64,000 bases of DNA from Balamuthia mandrillaris. Taxonomy: Eukaryota; Discosea; Longamoebia; Balamuthiidae. The stretch lies in NCBI GenBank assembly GCA_031835245.1, contig JAVKOQ010000064.1:62001-126000 (forward strand). Direction: 5' to 3'. This document shows positions 9,693 through 21,481 of this stretch, piece after piece (the stretch's first letter is position 1; every line of letters starts with the position of its first letter). The position numbers were made by a program, and so were the translations under genes. The notes beneath the pieces are model-generated. The model worked only from the letters and a program-made list of their open reading frames with translations. It was not told the origin of the DNA and did not search any database.

Positions 9693-12380
9693 TCAACAAG
9701 TGGACTCTTCCTCCGCTTGGTGGGCAAGGAATGCAGGGCGAGAGGCCAATGACGGTCCATACAATGCAGTCAGGCGGTCACGATCCAGCACCAGCACGCG
9801 AGGTGGCAGGAAGGCTGCAAAGAGCTTTGGGTCTGCGGGCAGTTCCTTTCCCGCCCGGAGAGAAAGGAAGGCATCCAGGGAAGTACAGCTGTGCCCATGC
9901 TTGTTCAGTGCTGACAGAATGTTGCGTTTGTAACCCCGGTGATTGCTTTCAATGGTGTTGATGGCAGCAATGAGGTCCTCCATGGTGTAACGGGTCTCTG
10001 TGGTGGGCTGGGCTGGAGGAAGCTCGAAAGAGAGATCACGGAAGGCAGCCATCACGAAGAAAACGTGGTTCAGATTCTGTAGCCCTTGCCTAATCCCTTC
10101 TGTTGGGGCTGTTGGGGTGTTGGTTGGCCCTTTTGATGAAAGGTATGAGAAAAGGGAAAAGCCTGACAACCAAGCAAGAAGAAGAGCAGTGCAGACCTGT
10201 TGCAAACAACTTTTCATAACAATTCATAGTGTGCCTGTATTTGCTGAAGACCGAGGCAAGGGTGAGCCGCAAGGGTCCTGACTTGTTCATTGGTGGTGGC
10301 CGGTTGGCAGACGAAGGGATACCCTTGGTGGTCGGAGTGGAATAGCGGCACTCAATGTTCAGGGCAATTAGTCCATCTGAAACAGATTCTTTGAAGGTGA
10401 CCGCATCGAAGCCAGGCTGGGAGCCTCCGCAACGAAGCATCAGCTGCGAGTAGGCCGTGCTGTCCCGCTTGCCCATCGCTGCTGCCAATGCTTGGTCACA
10501 GAAAGCAGAAGAAGGAAAACTATGGTTGAGGTCAAAGTTGGCATCAAGTACGAAGGGCGGGTACTTGTGTGTGCACAAGAAATTTATGTTTTCAGAGAAG
10601 AAAGTGTTGACAAGGGCTTGCGCGTTGTAGATGTTCTGTAACTTTATGGGCTTCCCAGGACGGTGTAGAAGGCGATGGAGTACCTCCCAATGAGTGTGAA
10701 AGTGTTCTTGCATTTCTCCTTTCTCTCCTGCTGAGGCATGGTTGTCGTTTGCACTCTCTAACATCTTCAATAGCAGCACTTTCACCTTTTCCTCTCGAGT
10801 ATGGTCGTCCCAGTTAGGCATTGTCTGCTTTTTTGATTTAGCAGGCGTTGCGTTCAGGGCCACCTCCTTCCCTCGAAGAGCAGGAAGAATGAATGCCCTG
10901 TTGCTAACGATGCTGGCACCCAATCAGAACATGGCCTGTTCCACCACTTTCTTCATTAGTGCCACATAAGTCTCAGAACTGGTGTGGTTTTGGTGCATGG
11001 CATGAATCTCTTCATCGGTCATGGCTTTCAACACGTCCGCCAAGTATTGGAGAGAGCGAGGATGGCCGACGCAGTCCGAGGTTGCCTGCCGGACGCACCT
11101 CAGCTTGGCCACCTGAATGCCTTCTTTCGAACCAGCTTGTGGCACTGCGGATCTGCAGGCAGCAATAAGGGTGAGCGAGTCCTTCAAACTGAGCCGAGAC
11201 AGAAAAATCCAGTTGATGGGTCAGCCCGAGGAGGTGGTCAACCTACTAAGAGGGTTTGTGTCCAGCGTGGTCACCAGAACATTGAAGTCCTCTACCTCGT
11301 TCAGGGCTGTTTGAAATGCACATTAAAAGAGTGAACACACACACACACAGAAGGGAAAGAAGAACCGTTGCCAATTTCAGAGAGGATGGCACCACATCGC
11401 TCATCCGATCCTGCCTTCATCAGCTCGTCCAGGAGCAAGATGACTGGGGCTTCAACGATGGAAAGAAAGCTCCGGAGGGACAAGCCTGGTAATCCTCGCA
11501 ACATTGGGGCAACAAACCAGTAGAATGCCTCATAGGAAGACTTAGCTGGGTCACAATAGTAGCTTGCACCAAAAAAAAAGGTGAGTTAAAAAAGGTAAAC
11601 AGTTAGAGCAAAGCCAAGAGGCCGGTACCTAAATAATACGCGCAGCAAAAGGTTAAATTGAGGGGTATCATCCAATTCCCAAGTTCGCAGGTTGGTGCCT
11701 CCGTTGAAGGTCATCGAGATGGGAACAGCCCTCTGTAAGATTTGTTTTAACTCCTCGTCTTCGCAAAGGTGCAACAGGTCTTGCAGGTACAGTGCCAAGT
11801 AGTCCAAAAGTGTGGTCTTTCCCCCTCCGGGTGAAGAATGTGTAGCCGTCATGTGGTTAGCAATGCGGTCCGTAGGGTTCGTGCTCGGGCGCCTCTGTTG
11901 AAGACGGCGGGACCAAGATTTGAAACAATCTTGGACGGTTTGCTCTCTGCCAACTGGAGGGCCAGCAACAATCTTCACAACCCCCAATGCAAAGGGTTTC
12001 GAATCTTTTTCTTTGAACGTAAAGCCCGCTTGTTCCTCTCGCCTTCGTGCCAAGTCGTCCAGCCACTTAAACCCTTGGGCTGCGGGTGCTGCTGTTGCAG
12101 ACGGTGTAGCCCCAACGACCTCATGATAGCCCTGTGAAATGTGGGCCAACGGGCCTCAAAAAAAGAAAACAAAAGGAATAAAAACTTGGTTGTTGCAACG
12201 GGAAAAACGCATAACGTACGGGCTGAGCACATGAAACCTCGCCTCAACTGCGCAGTGGGGAAGGCACACCGCCTGCTGTTGACCAAGAGCAGCCTGTTGT
12301 TCCCTTTGATCAGCCCCCTTACAGGGGTTTTTTTCCCACCCACTGGCAGCGCCACCGCGAGAGTTCTGTTCTTGCCACAT
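9693..12380 (-). pseudogene. Crinkler/RHS-like P-loop NTPase gene, fossil
   Basis: A minus-strand copy of the Crinkler/RHS-type NTPase family, known from oomycete effectors and kinetoplastid RHS proteins and also found in free-living amoebae. Parts in order: a Lys/Arg-rich leader; Walker A HSSPGGGKTT (about 11,820); a strand AVPISMTFNGGTN (about 11,700); the Walker B-like VILLLDELMKA (about 11,430); the VLVTTLD strand; then a long C-terminal region to about 9,700 that I cannot assign to a known effector domain. Two introns with good splice sites remain between the NTPase blocks. The gene looks broken, with roughly two or three breaks besides its introns, but most of the protein is still readable, so decay appears recent. 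An upstream exon may begin near 12,380. Confidence 0.6.
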
Positions 12381-12585
12381 GACGGCAAAGAGCGCAATGA
12401 TGATACGTTGCGAAGAGTGGACATCAACCTCTCACACACACCACTCGGATACAGTGCTACTTTCGGTAGAAGGCCCCTGCACACACCTTTTCAAGGGGCA
12501 TTTGGGAGGAAAAGAGCTGAGTTATTTGGGAAGACCCCTCGCAATTTGTCTACAAAAAAAGAAAGACCGTAGTAACTTCGTCGTG

Positions 12586-12899
12586 TGGCGGATGGATGGA
12601 TGGAGAAACGGCGTGGCCAACGCGGAGGAAGAGTTTAAGGTTGGCGCCCTGACTTTCTCTTCTACCATCTTAACGCCTATGAGGAGGCTCAGCGGTTCTA
12701 CCTTTATGCCATCAAGGTGTCTCCTCCTGATCCGTTCTCTTGCAACAACTATGCTTGTATGCTCCTTGGAATGGCTGACGATGACTTATATTGGAAGGAT
12801 TTGCTTCAAAGAGCAGAACAGCTGCAGTGCCAACGCCGTGCCTCTTCTTTTGCTCAAACATCAGCATCAATTGTTGGCGGGGGAGAGACGGTGCCGTAA
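12586..12899 (+). pseudogene. Tetratricopeptide-repeat gene fragment
   Basis: The frame around 12,652-12,899 reads YEEAQRFYLYAIKVSPPDP, then CNNYACMLLG and a second helix pair, with the A/Y/L spacing of a TPR unit, and stops at TAA near 12,897. Just upstream, the reading NAEEEFK is in another frame with no clean intron between. It is probably a decayed 3' end of a TPR protein. A short real exon of a longer gene cannot be excluded. Confidence 0.4.
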
Positions 12900-12985
12900 T
12901 CCTCTTGTGACGCTGCAACAACAACAAAACAATAGCAACAAGTGAGAGAAACGATTTTGCTTGGTTAGCAGAAAGTTAGCAAGCC

Positions 12986-12987
12986 GA

Positions 12988-13023
<36 letters not shown>

Positions 13024-13322
13024 AAAAGAAAGAAAGAAAGAAAGAAAAGAAAAAGAAAGAAAAGAAAAGAAAAAAGAAAGAAAGAAAGAAAAGAAAGAAA
13101 AAGAAAGAAAAGAAAGAAAAAGAAAGAAAGAAAGAAAGAAAGAAAAGAAAAGAAAGAAAGAAAGAAAAGAAAAAGAAAGAAAGAAAAGAAAGAGAAAGAA
13201 AAGAAAGAAAGAAAGAAAAGAAAAGAAAAAGAAACGACAAGAAACGACAAGAAACGACAAGAAACGAAAGAAACGACAAGAAACGACAAGAAAGAAAGAA
13301 AGAAACGACAAGAAAGAAAGTA
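12986..13322 (+). repeat. (GAAA)n / (GAAAA)n microsatellite
   Basis: About 335 bases of GAAA and GAAAA units, ending in several GAAACGACAA units. Lys/Arg/Glu-rich + frames and Phe/Ser/Leu-rich - frames across it are spurious. Confidence 0.97.
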
Positions 13323-13570
13323 TAGAGTGGCGTTAAAAATCTGGGGACATACCGATAGCCTTGGTCGTGTGACGAAAGAGCTTATGTTTCGCTTTTTTTT
13401 CTCTGGTGATTTTTTTTGGTTCTAGTTAATGCTCTGCTTCAAAGGCTATCAAATGATTGTTCTTCATCTCTGGTTCGATCACTGGTGTTGAAGCTGTAAA
13501 ATGCCCTGCCTGTTTGTCCCCCCCCCATCTCCGAAACGCCATCCCCCCCCCATGCAATCCAATCGATGAG

Positions 13571-13700
13571 CAACGCGCGATGGTTGGGTTTGGCGGTCGT
13601 CTTTGTCGACACTAATTTTCCCCGCTGGAGAAAGCAGGGGAAACGCAAGGACTTTTTTCGCTGCCCTTTCTTCCCTTGCCATTTCTTTTCAGCCGGATGT
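13571..13700 (+). repeat. Dispersed repeat, copy A
   Basis: About 125 bases that recur at 35,031-35,160. Shared blocks in the same order include GGTTTGGCG, ATTTTCCCCGCT, GGAAACGCA, GGACTTTTTT, and CCCTTGCCATTTCTTTTCAG, with small indels between. The copy sits about 350 bases upstream of the PH-domain gene. Confidence 0.8.
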
Positions 13701-14044
13701 GGCGTCACGGTGGCGACGCGTCCTCTCGCGAGAGAGAGGTTAAGGGGCAAAGAGAGCAAAGGAACGAAAAATCCCTACGCTCGGTCGCACGCAACATCAA
13801 CGAAAATCGAAACCAGGACCTGTTATGCTCACGACGAGCATCGGTTAACAAAGCAGCCAAAGGCATACAAAAAAAAAACTTTGGAGGAGGAGGTGGAGGA
13901 GGGAAGAAGTCTCCACGTTGAAGGAAAGAAATAGTCGACTACCTGATCCCCTTTACCCCCGAACCTATTATTATTTTTTTTTTTGGTCCCTGACCACTTC
14001 GGCAAAGTGTGAGAGAGGGAACTTGTAGCGTTTAAAAAACAAAG
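13701..14044. other. Upstream region of the PH-domain gene
   Basis: Contains a purine-rich block (about 13,880-13,930) and a T-run near 13,975, and leads to the ATG at 14045. It presumably includes promoter and 5' UTR. No other gene is supported. Confidence 0.4.
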
Positions 14045-16364
14045 ATGAATTTCAAGGCAGCGAGGGAGCTGATGGTGAAGCAACAACAGCAACAGCAACA
14101 GCGCCCTGATAACAAGGTTTTGCTGGAGGGACATGCCTTCAAGATGAAGAAGCGGTTGTTTCACCTGTGGAAGAAGCGCTACTTGGTCTTAACCCCTGCC
14201 TTTCTGTTTGTCTACAAGACCATGCGTCAACGGGTATGCATGCGCTGCTCCTCCTCCTTTTTTTTTGATGTTTGTTTTTCGCAATCCATTCCTTTCTGAT
14301 CTTCTAACACCAAAAAGAACGAAGAAGAGCTTGGAGAGGGATGCGTTCGCCTCTCGTTGGACAACCTGATAGTGCGTCCCTCTCCCACCACCATGAAGCA
14401 CAAGCACTCGTTTGATGTGTTCACCAATGACTATCACTACGTTTTCGCTGTTCTGACGCAAACCATGAAGAATAACTGGATACAGACCATACAGTACCTC
14501 TCCTTCTTCTTTCTCTTTCCCTCCTCGAGGCTTTATTGTCTTTTTTTTTTTGCCTACTCTCCTGTTTCTTTCCTTGCTTTCTTTTCTCGTTCTTCTGTCG
14601 TCAGTCCTTTCGTTCGCCTTTCTTTCTTCTTTTTTGTTACTTGTATCATTAATATATTTTCTGATTTGTTTTAAACAAAGACAAGCGTGCTACCATCGCA
14701 AAGCCACAGCGGCTGGCAAGCACAAGAAAAGCGGAGTAACTTCTTGGCAAGAAGAAGCGTTGCTGGAGGGAATTGAAACCGGCCAAAAGACACAAAGAGA
14801 GATTGACGAGGAGCTGGTGCGACTGGCTGCTGTGCTAAAGAAGAACCAACCGGCCGCTCGCACAGTCACTGTTTACGCTGATGGCAGTCACCAGACTCGT
14901 GCCAATACAGTTGCAACACCCAACGTAGCATCTGCCACAGGCCAACACCATACGCACGTTCCTACTGGAGGCTCGCTGCCCCCCCAGCCGCTGAACTCTT
15001 CTCCTTCGGCGGTGGGACTTGGCACCATCAGTGGAGGAAGAAGAAGAGGACAGATATACAGCACCAGAGGCGAAGAACGAGATCCGGACTATCTCACCTA
15101 CGATGAAAGACGGATATCGCTGACTCGTCAGCAGAGTGTGTTTCTGTTGATGGACTCAGCCAGCGGCGATGGCTTCACGGAAGAAGGCTTCGAGGAGAAG
15201 GCCCTCCCTGCTACATCTTCTCCCGCCGAATTCATTCCACAACAACTACAAACAGGCATCGTTACTCCACGAAGGCCACCCATACGCCCAAGAGGCCTGG
15301 CCAAAGGCAACAAGCCTATCCCTCCACTTCCTTCTCAAGCCTACCCCACTCTTACTTCCACCACTAGCAATTGCCAAAAAGGGCAACCACCTCCTGTACC
15401 TCCTCGTTCACGAGAAAGAGGAGGCACCTTTGTGACAACCACGCGGCCTCCTTTTCTCACGGCAAGAGCTCGCAGCCGTTCGTTCGATGCTAGCAGCATC
15501 ATTCTCCAGTTGCCACAATCCACACTTATCCTTCCAAATTCAGCCGGTAGTGCTAATAGCAGCAGACGAAAGGCACATACCACTCCGCCAAAGAAAGAAC
15601 CGCCAGAGCGACCCGCTAGGCACAACACTATCTTCCCAACTCCCACCACTCTCACTTCCCCTCCTGCTTCCAAACCCACTCCTGTTCTTACTCCTCCTCC
15701 TCCTTACAAAGCTTCAACCTTCAACTCTCACTCCACAATAGCTTCAACTGGCATGTTTGTACGACAGCATCGTCGCAGCAACTCGGTGCCTACTTCTGTG
15801 CAAGCCAACGACGACGCTGCTGTTGCTGCCAGCACAACAGGTCGCGCTCTTGCGTCAGCGGCAGAGCGGCGGTGGGAAGGTCCTCCACCGGTGCCTCCTC
15901 GTATCTTGAAAAAGCAGTGTGACCTTCAAAAAGGCTATCCCGGCTTTTCTTCATCTCCAGAGCTTTCCTCTCCTTCCTCTTACTCCTCACCTATCAGTGG
16001 TGACGCCGTTTCTACTAACACTGGCGATGCACCTGTTCTGCCTTATCCCTCTCCCCAATTCCTTCCCTCCCCGTTACCAACACCAGCTCCTATCCCGCTC
16101 ACATCTTCGTTGGAAGGAGGAACTTCCACAGCAACACTAACCTCCAGACCTTTTCCTTCTCCTCCCAGTACTCCGTCTCCTTCTTCTTCCCAAAAGTTCT
16201 CTCAGCAGCTCAATCAGAGATGCGGACCAACTCCACAGCTCCACCTTTCCACTGCAGCACCAACGCGCAGATTGAATGGACAACCTTTCTCTCCAAAGCA
16301 CAATAACAGCAACAGCCAACAGCAGCTGCAAACCGGGCCCTTTCTGAATCTTTCTTCTGTGTGA
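14045..16364 (+). CDS. PH-domain protein with proline-rich SH3-ligand tail
   Basis: A probable membrane-phosphoinositide-binding adaptor. Exons 14045-14233, 14318-14493 and 14681-16364 give about 680 residues. The PH domain fills the first 140 residues: a VLLEGHAFK strand, the basic FHLWKKRYLVLT strands, and a C-terminal helix ending WIQTIQQACY, whose invariant Trp is present and which is split by the second intron. A poly-Gln run precedes it. The remaining 500 residues are Ser/Pro/Thr-rich and disordered, with repeated SH3-type ligands (PPPVPPR twice, PPIRPR, KPIPPLPS). The layout suggests a scaffold linking lipid signals to SH3 proteins and actin. No enzyme domain is visible. The stop is TGA at 16362-16364. 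Confidence 0.85.
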
Positions 16365-16397
16365 CTATTTCTCTTTCATGGTGGGCGTAGCCAGTGC

Positions 16398-16480
16398 TCT
16401 CTGTTCTCTCTCTCTCTCTCTCTGTTCTCTCTCTCTCTCTCTCTCTTGCTATTTCATCTCTCTCTCTGTTCTCTCTTCTT
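16398..16480 (+). repeat. (CT)n tract in 3' region of PH-domain gene
   Basis: CT dinucleotide runs broken by TGTT, starting about 35 bases after the stop. It lies on the sense strand of the PH gene and is probably 3' UTR. Confidence 0.85.
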
Positions 16481-16712
16481 TTATCTTACGAAGAAGAGGA
16501 AGAGGTTGGCGTAAAGGACGCCACTGCCAGCTGCTCCACCTCTCTCTTGTTATTTCTGTATATCTGTCTAGCTTTCTTGTACATCGCATATTATACATAG
16601 AAACACAATACTCTTAACGTTAACGTTACTTTAAATCTATGTTGAACGCGCGTAAACAAACGTATGAACAAGGAAGGAGGATGAACTCGACAAGAGTTCA
16701 TCACAACCAAAG

Positions 16713-18574
16713 TTAGAGGTATGACTCCAGTTTCTTGACGGCAGGTCCGTGGATGACCTCTCCCTTGACAGAGAACCGAGAGCCATGGCAAGGACAATCC
16801 CAGGCGCGATCGCCTTGGTTCCAACGGAGGTGGCAGCCAAGATGGGTGCACGTCGGAGAGACAGCGTGCATCCTGCCCTCGGGGTCCCTGTAGGCCGCCA
16901 CCAACTTGCCGCGATACTTGCAGACAGCGCCAGTGTCGTTCACCAGCTCCTCAATGTCCGGCACCTTGGCGATGTGCTTGGCCCTGTCGCCCACAAAGTG
17001 GGCGCCCACCTTGGCCTGGAACTTGGCGAGGTTGGGCAGCGAGCTCATTAGGTGCCAACGCCTCGCGTCGTAGAGGTGGTGCCACTCTCGGTTCTCCTTG
17101 CCGTCGATGAGGTCGGCGATGAGCATGCCCGCTGCGGAGCCATGTGCCAGGCCCCATTTCTTCATGCCCGTTGCTGTGAATATGCTCTTTGTTCCTCTGT
17201 ACAAATAGCCTGTGTTTGTATCATATGTACTTTGGTGAGCAAGTTGAACAAGAGAGAAAACAGGAACAGGAATGGAGATGAAATACCAATGTATGGGATG
17301 CTGTCAGCAGGCATGTAGTCCTCTCCACTCCAACGCGAGACTACGTCTTTGATTGGAAAATGTTCTCTTGCAAGTTCTTCCAACTGTTAACAAAGACAAA
17401 CGGCAGAGTTAATGATAAGGCGATATACCCAAAAGGGTGAGAGAGAACGAGAGAGATACGAACGTCTTTGTAGAGTAATTCAGAGTTGTTTGATGGGAAC
17501 TCGCCCATATTGGTTCCCCCTCCCGCTACCACCAGCACCGTCCCGTTGTTGGCAGAACGCACGGAGAGCGTTGGCGTTGTCTCCGCAGTTATATACATCG
17601 CCTTGTTTTGATTGACTGTCAGTAGCGTGGAAGCAAGAAGGAAGGAAGGAAGGAAGGAAGGAGGAAGGAAGGAGGGAGCGTTTACCCGTGGCATTTTAGA
17701 ATTATCTTCCAAAGTGCAGGCCATACAGAAGGACTGAACGGGCTTGCAGAACGCAAAGTGGTTGCTGCGATCCAAGATGGGCAAGTGCGTGGCTAACACT
17801 ACATAGTCCGCTTCGATGCTGCCATCCTCGGTGACCACACGGTGAGGCGAGGCCTCGCTCACAGTCTGCACTCGCGAGTGCTCATACACATCGCAGCCTT
17901 CGCCTTGGACGGCACGGGCTAACCCCAGGCAGTAAGCATACGAGTTGAACTGCGCCTGATTCTCCACTCGTATCGCGGCACGCACCGGGAACGGCAGGTC
18001 CGTCTCTTGCGTGAAAGACGCCGCCAGGCCTGCTGCCTTTGCTGCCTCCACTTCCTTGCATTCGTCGGGAGCACGAGCATCACGTTAACGAATGGACAAC
18101 AGACGAGAGGCAGAGCATAGAGAGAGAGAGAGAGAGAGAGAGAGAAGGGTGGGTTACTGTAGCGATGGTGGAGACCATGTCTCCGTGGAAAGTGAAGGTG
18201 TAGTTAGGCACGCGCTCAAAGTCGCAGTCGATGGCATACTTGGTGACATTGCGCTCCACATAGTCGATGCCCCGCTCGTTAAAGTCGGCGTAGGCCCTGA
18301 TCCCCTCCAGCCCGACCTCCTTCATCAGCTTGGTGTAGCAAAGGCTGTGAAGGGAGCTAAGCTTGGCGGTGGTGAAGGCGGAGATGCCCCTGCCCACGCT
18401 GCCGCCCTCCAGCACCGCCACCCGTTTGCCCTGCTCCTTGAGGCTGAGCGCGGTGGAGAGGCCGACGATGCCGGCGCCCACCACCGCCACGTCCACGCGC
18501 GGCACGCTGCCTTGCAGCTTGGCAAAGGTCGGCACGTTCCTCACGCTCTGCGTCCAAATGGAAGAAGCTTGCAT
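16713..18574 (-). CDS. FAD-dependent oxidoreductase fused to a Rieske [2Fe-2S] domain
   Basis: A redox flavoprotein with an N-terminal DAO-type domain and a C-terminal Rieske cluster domain. The dinucleotide fold is VAVVGAGIVGLSTALSL near residue 30. The Rieske ligands are CTHLGC and CPCHGSRF (about 16,830-16,760), a complete Cys-His/Cys-His set. Five exons run on the minus strand: 18574 to about 18160, 18060 to about 17690, about 17605-17465, about 17380-17290 and 17205-16713. The introns hold a GA tract and a GGAAG repeat (CT and CTTCC in the transcript). The family is common in bacteria and occurs in some eukaryotes. The substrate is unknown. The roughly 25-residue leader before the FAD fold could be a weak mitochondrial targeting peptide. 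The stop is TAA at 16713-16715. Confidence 0.88.
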
Positions 18575-18585
18575 CTAAGAAGATC

Positions 18586-18616
18586 TTCTTTATAAGAGTG
18601 TATATATAAGAGTGGT
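18586..18616 (-). promoter_or_regulatory. Possible TATA element of the FAD-Rieske gene
   Basis: Reading the minus strand, TTATATATA and then TTATAAAG lie about 15-40 bases before the ATG at 18574. If used, the 5' UTR is very short. This is a sequence resemblance only. Confidence 0.35.
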
Positions 18617-19063
18617 CGTGCTGCTGCGGTCGTTTGTTGTGGTTGTTGTTTCTTCGGTGGAGCTTAAAGAGAAGGGATGTAGCCCATGGATGGTACGTAT
18701 GGGCCCATGGCTTTGGTTTGCCATTGCCTTTCTCTGGATTAGCCAGCAGTTTCCTTCGGCCTGCTGCTGCTTCTTTGGCCCACGTGCAGGTGGAGGCAGA
18801 CCGGAGAGGAGAGAGCACGGAGGAGAGAGCAGAGAGGAGACAGGCAGAGAGCAGAGAGGAAAGAGGAGAGAGATTCGGCGAAGGCAGGGTTCTTTCAGGA
18901 CGACGTGAGAATAATTCACAGGAAAACTCGAGAAAAGGGAATTTTCGGAGTTGAGTCAATTTGCAATCCAATGGAAGAATGCCACGTCATTACATGACAT
19001 AATCACGTTGGAATTTCCGGTATTGGGGGGTTTTTCTGTTTGTTTCCCAATAGTAATTGAAGA

Positions 19064-19150
19064 AGAGAGAAGGAAGGAAAGGGAAGGAAGGAAAGGGAAG
19101 GAAGGAAAGGGAAGGAAGGAAAGGGAAGGAAGGAAGAGGAAGGAAGGGAA
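19064..19150 (+). repeat. GGAAG-rich tandem repeat
   Basis: GGAAGGAAAG units repeated about seven times in the gap between the FAD-Rieske and WDR26 genes. The gap 18,617-20,048 otherwise holds AT/CT-rich sequence and possibly an unidentified first exon of WDR26. Confidence 0.9.
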
Positions 19151-19385
19151 AAGTGGGAGAAAGCAAGCCAAAAAAAAAAAAAAACACAAAACTCTCATAG
19201 GGGGAAGTTTGAAGGGGCTTGTCTTTGTCTTCCGGAACCAAGGGAGCGCACACGTGGGAAGGAAGAAGAAAGGGGAAAAAAAGAAACCACAACCACGCGT
19301 CGTCCTTCTTCTCTGCAGCTTACTTGCGGTACTCTTTTTTTAAATATTCTTATTTCATTATGCGTTCTTCTTCTTTGTTCCTGTT

Positions 19386-19421
<36 letters not shown>

Positions 19422-20048
19422 GTTGTTTTTTTCACCTGTATTATTGTGGAGAGTGAACCCCAAATCTTTTTATTTGATTCTTTGAGTGTGAGTGTAAAGG
19501 GCAAACTGATGATCTTCATGTTGGAGATTTCTCGCTCTTTGATTTTGTTTCACTTCAAGCTTTTTGTGGGTGCATTTTATTTTGGAGGGAATCAAATGAA
19601 GTGCGCAGCCCAAAACTCCACTTTTGACCTCCGAAACGTCTTTCTGTTGTTAGTATTTTTTTTTTGCCTTTCTCTAACTCTCTCTCCTCTCTTGTTTCCT
19701 CTTCTCTCTTCTTTCTCTCTCTCCTGTCTCTCTCTTCTCTCTCTCTCTCTCCTCTTCTATCATTTCGCTTCGTTCGCTCGTTCTCTTTCTTCTCTCTGTT
19801 TGTTCTCTTCTTCTTGTTATTCTTGTTCTTGTTCTTGCAACAAGCAGGGATCAAAGAAAGCGAAGAGAAGGAGGTTTCATCAACAAAACGGACTTACGTG
19901 TGCAGAAGGAAGAGACAACGGAGAAACAGCGCTGCCAACCAAAGCAGAGAGGAACTCACTAGTCGCAGTCCCCTTTTTTTAATCCCTCAAAAAGGAGAAA
20001 AAAAGGAGAATCGCTGCGAGCATTGGTTAGTTTCCTCTACTACTTCAG

Positions 20049-21447
20049 GTTTCAAGCAGCGTGTGTTGCCCAACAGAGAAAAGGAGCTGCTATCGTGGAG
20101 GGCTCTAGAAGAACACTTCAGCTGCAGGCTGGTGGTCCACCTCGCAGGAAGAGAAAAAACAGGCGAGGTGCGGACGAAGACGAACCACAGCGAAAATACA
20201 AAGAGGAAGTAGACGAAGAAGAAGCGGAAGTAGAAGAAGAGGAAGAAGAAGAAGACAGTAAAAGAAGCATTAAGAGAAACAGGGGAGAGACAACCTCTAC
20301 AACTTCTGTGAGTGCTTCTAGGAAGAGGAGCAAACGAAAGAGAAAAGGAAAGAAGAACGGAAAGAGAGTAACAAAGGCGGCGCGCCACCAGGTTACTGGC
20401 AGCTCCAGCGATAGCGATAGTTTGGAGCAGAAGGACAAAAAGAGAGGAGGAGAAGAGGAAGAAGAGGAAGAGGAAGAGGACGATATGGAAAACGGTGGTA
20501 GCAGCTCCGCTATGAATGGTCTTGTCAGTGGCACTAATTCCAAAGGTTACAAATGCCATCCGCTTATCAGAAAAGAAGACTATGTTCGACTCATTATTCA
20601 AGCTTTGCATGATCTTGGCTACTCGTACGTGGCCTCTCTCTCTCTCTCGCCTTCCTTTCTTGTTTTTCGTTGCTGACGATTTGTATTGAATAGGCAAAGC
20701 GCTCAACTTTTGTCTAAAGAATCTTTAATCGAATTGCAATCCAAAGCCGTGACTGAGTTTTGCGCCGATATTTTACATGGCCGTTGGAGCAAGGTATGTC
20801 TTCTCTTTTGAAATCTAATGTTTTGAATTGTTTTGGTGGTTTGTTTTTTTTCTTGGTTGGTGTGAAACAATTTTTGGATGAGTCAGTCTAACTTTTCTTC
20901 GACAAAGGCATCCTCCTTGCTTTCTCAAATCATTAGCAATAAACAAGACCTAGCAGTAAGCCCAACTCCAGCTCTCTCTCCCTCTCCCTCTCTCTTCTTC
21001 TCCTCTTCCCTCTGGTCTCCCATCCTGCATACGGTCGTTCGCTAATTCAAATGTGTTTTTCTTGAATGATTCGCTTGATGATGCAGAGTGCACACTTTCT
21101 CATTTACGAACAAGAGTATTTGGAACTTCTGGAAAAGGGAAATGTGCAGCAGGCACTCCAATGCTTGCGCACACGAATTGCACCGCTCAATTGCAATCAT
21201 CTTCGTCTTACCAAACTTAGCACGTTGTAGTATTCTTTTTACGTTGTCTATTTTGAAATTGCCCTTCTGACTTTCCTTTATTTAAAGTTTGGTGATGTTT
21301 ACCGATAAAGAGGAGCTTTATCATAGACTCAATTGGGATGGAGTTAATGGCTCTTCTCGACACAACCTTTTGCGTCAGTTGCGGCGTATGTATTTTACAC
21401 CTTTTTCTTTCCCCTGTTTCTGCTTTTCTTCTCTTTTCGGTTTTTCC

Positions 21448-21481
<34 letters not shown>

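Noticed and set aside
12867-13425. Lys-rich (+) and Phe/Ser-rich (-) frames over the GAAA repeat
   Set aside because: Microsatellite artefacts with no coding signal beyond the repeat.
13440-13500. A tRNA-like B box (GGTTCGATCAC)
   Set aside because: No matching A box and no cloverleaf could be formed from the flanks.
13566-13934. A 122-codon + frame covering the dispersed repeat
   Set aside because: It opens within the repeated noncoding element and ends in homopolymer-rich sequence. The second copy does not keep the frame.
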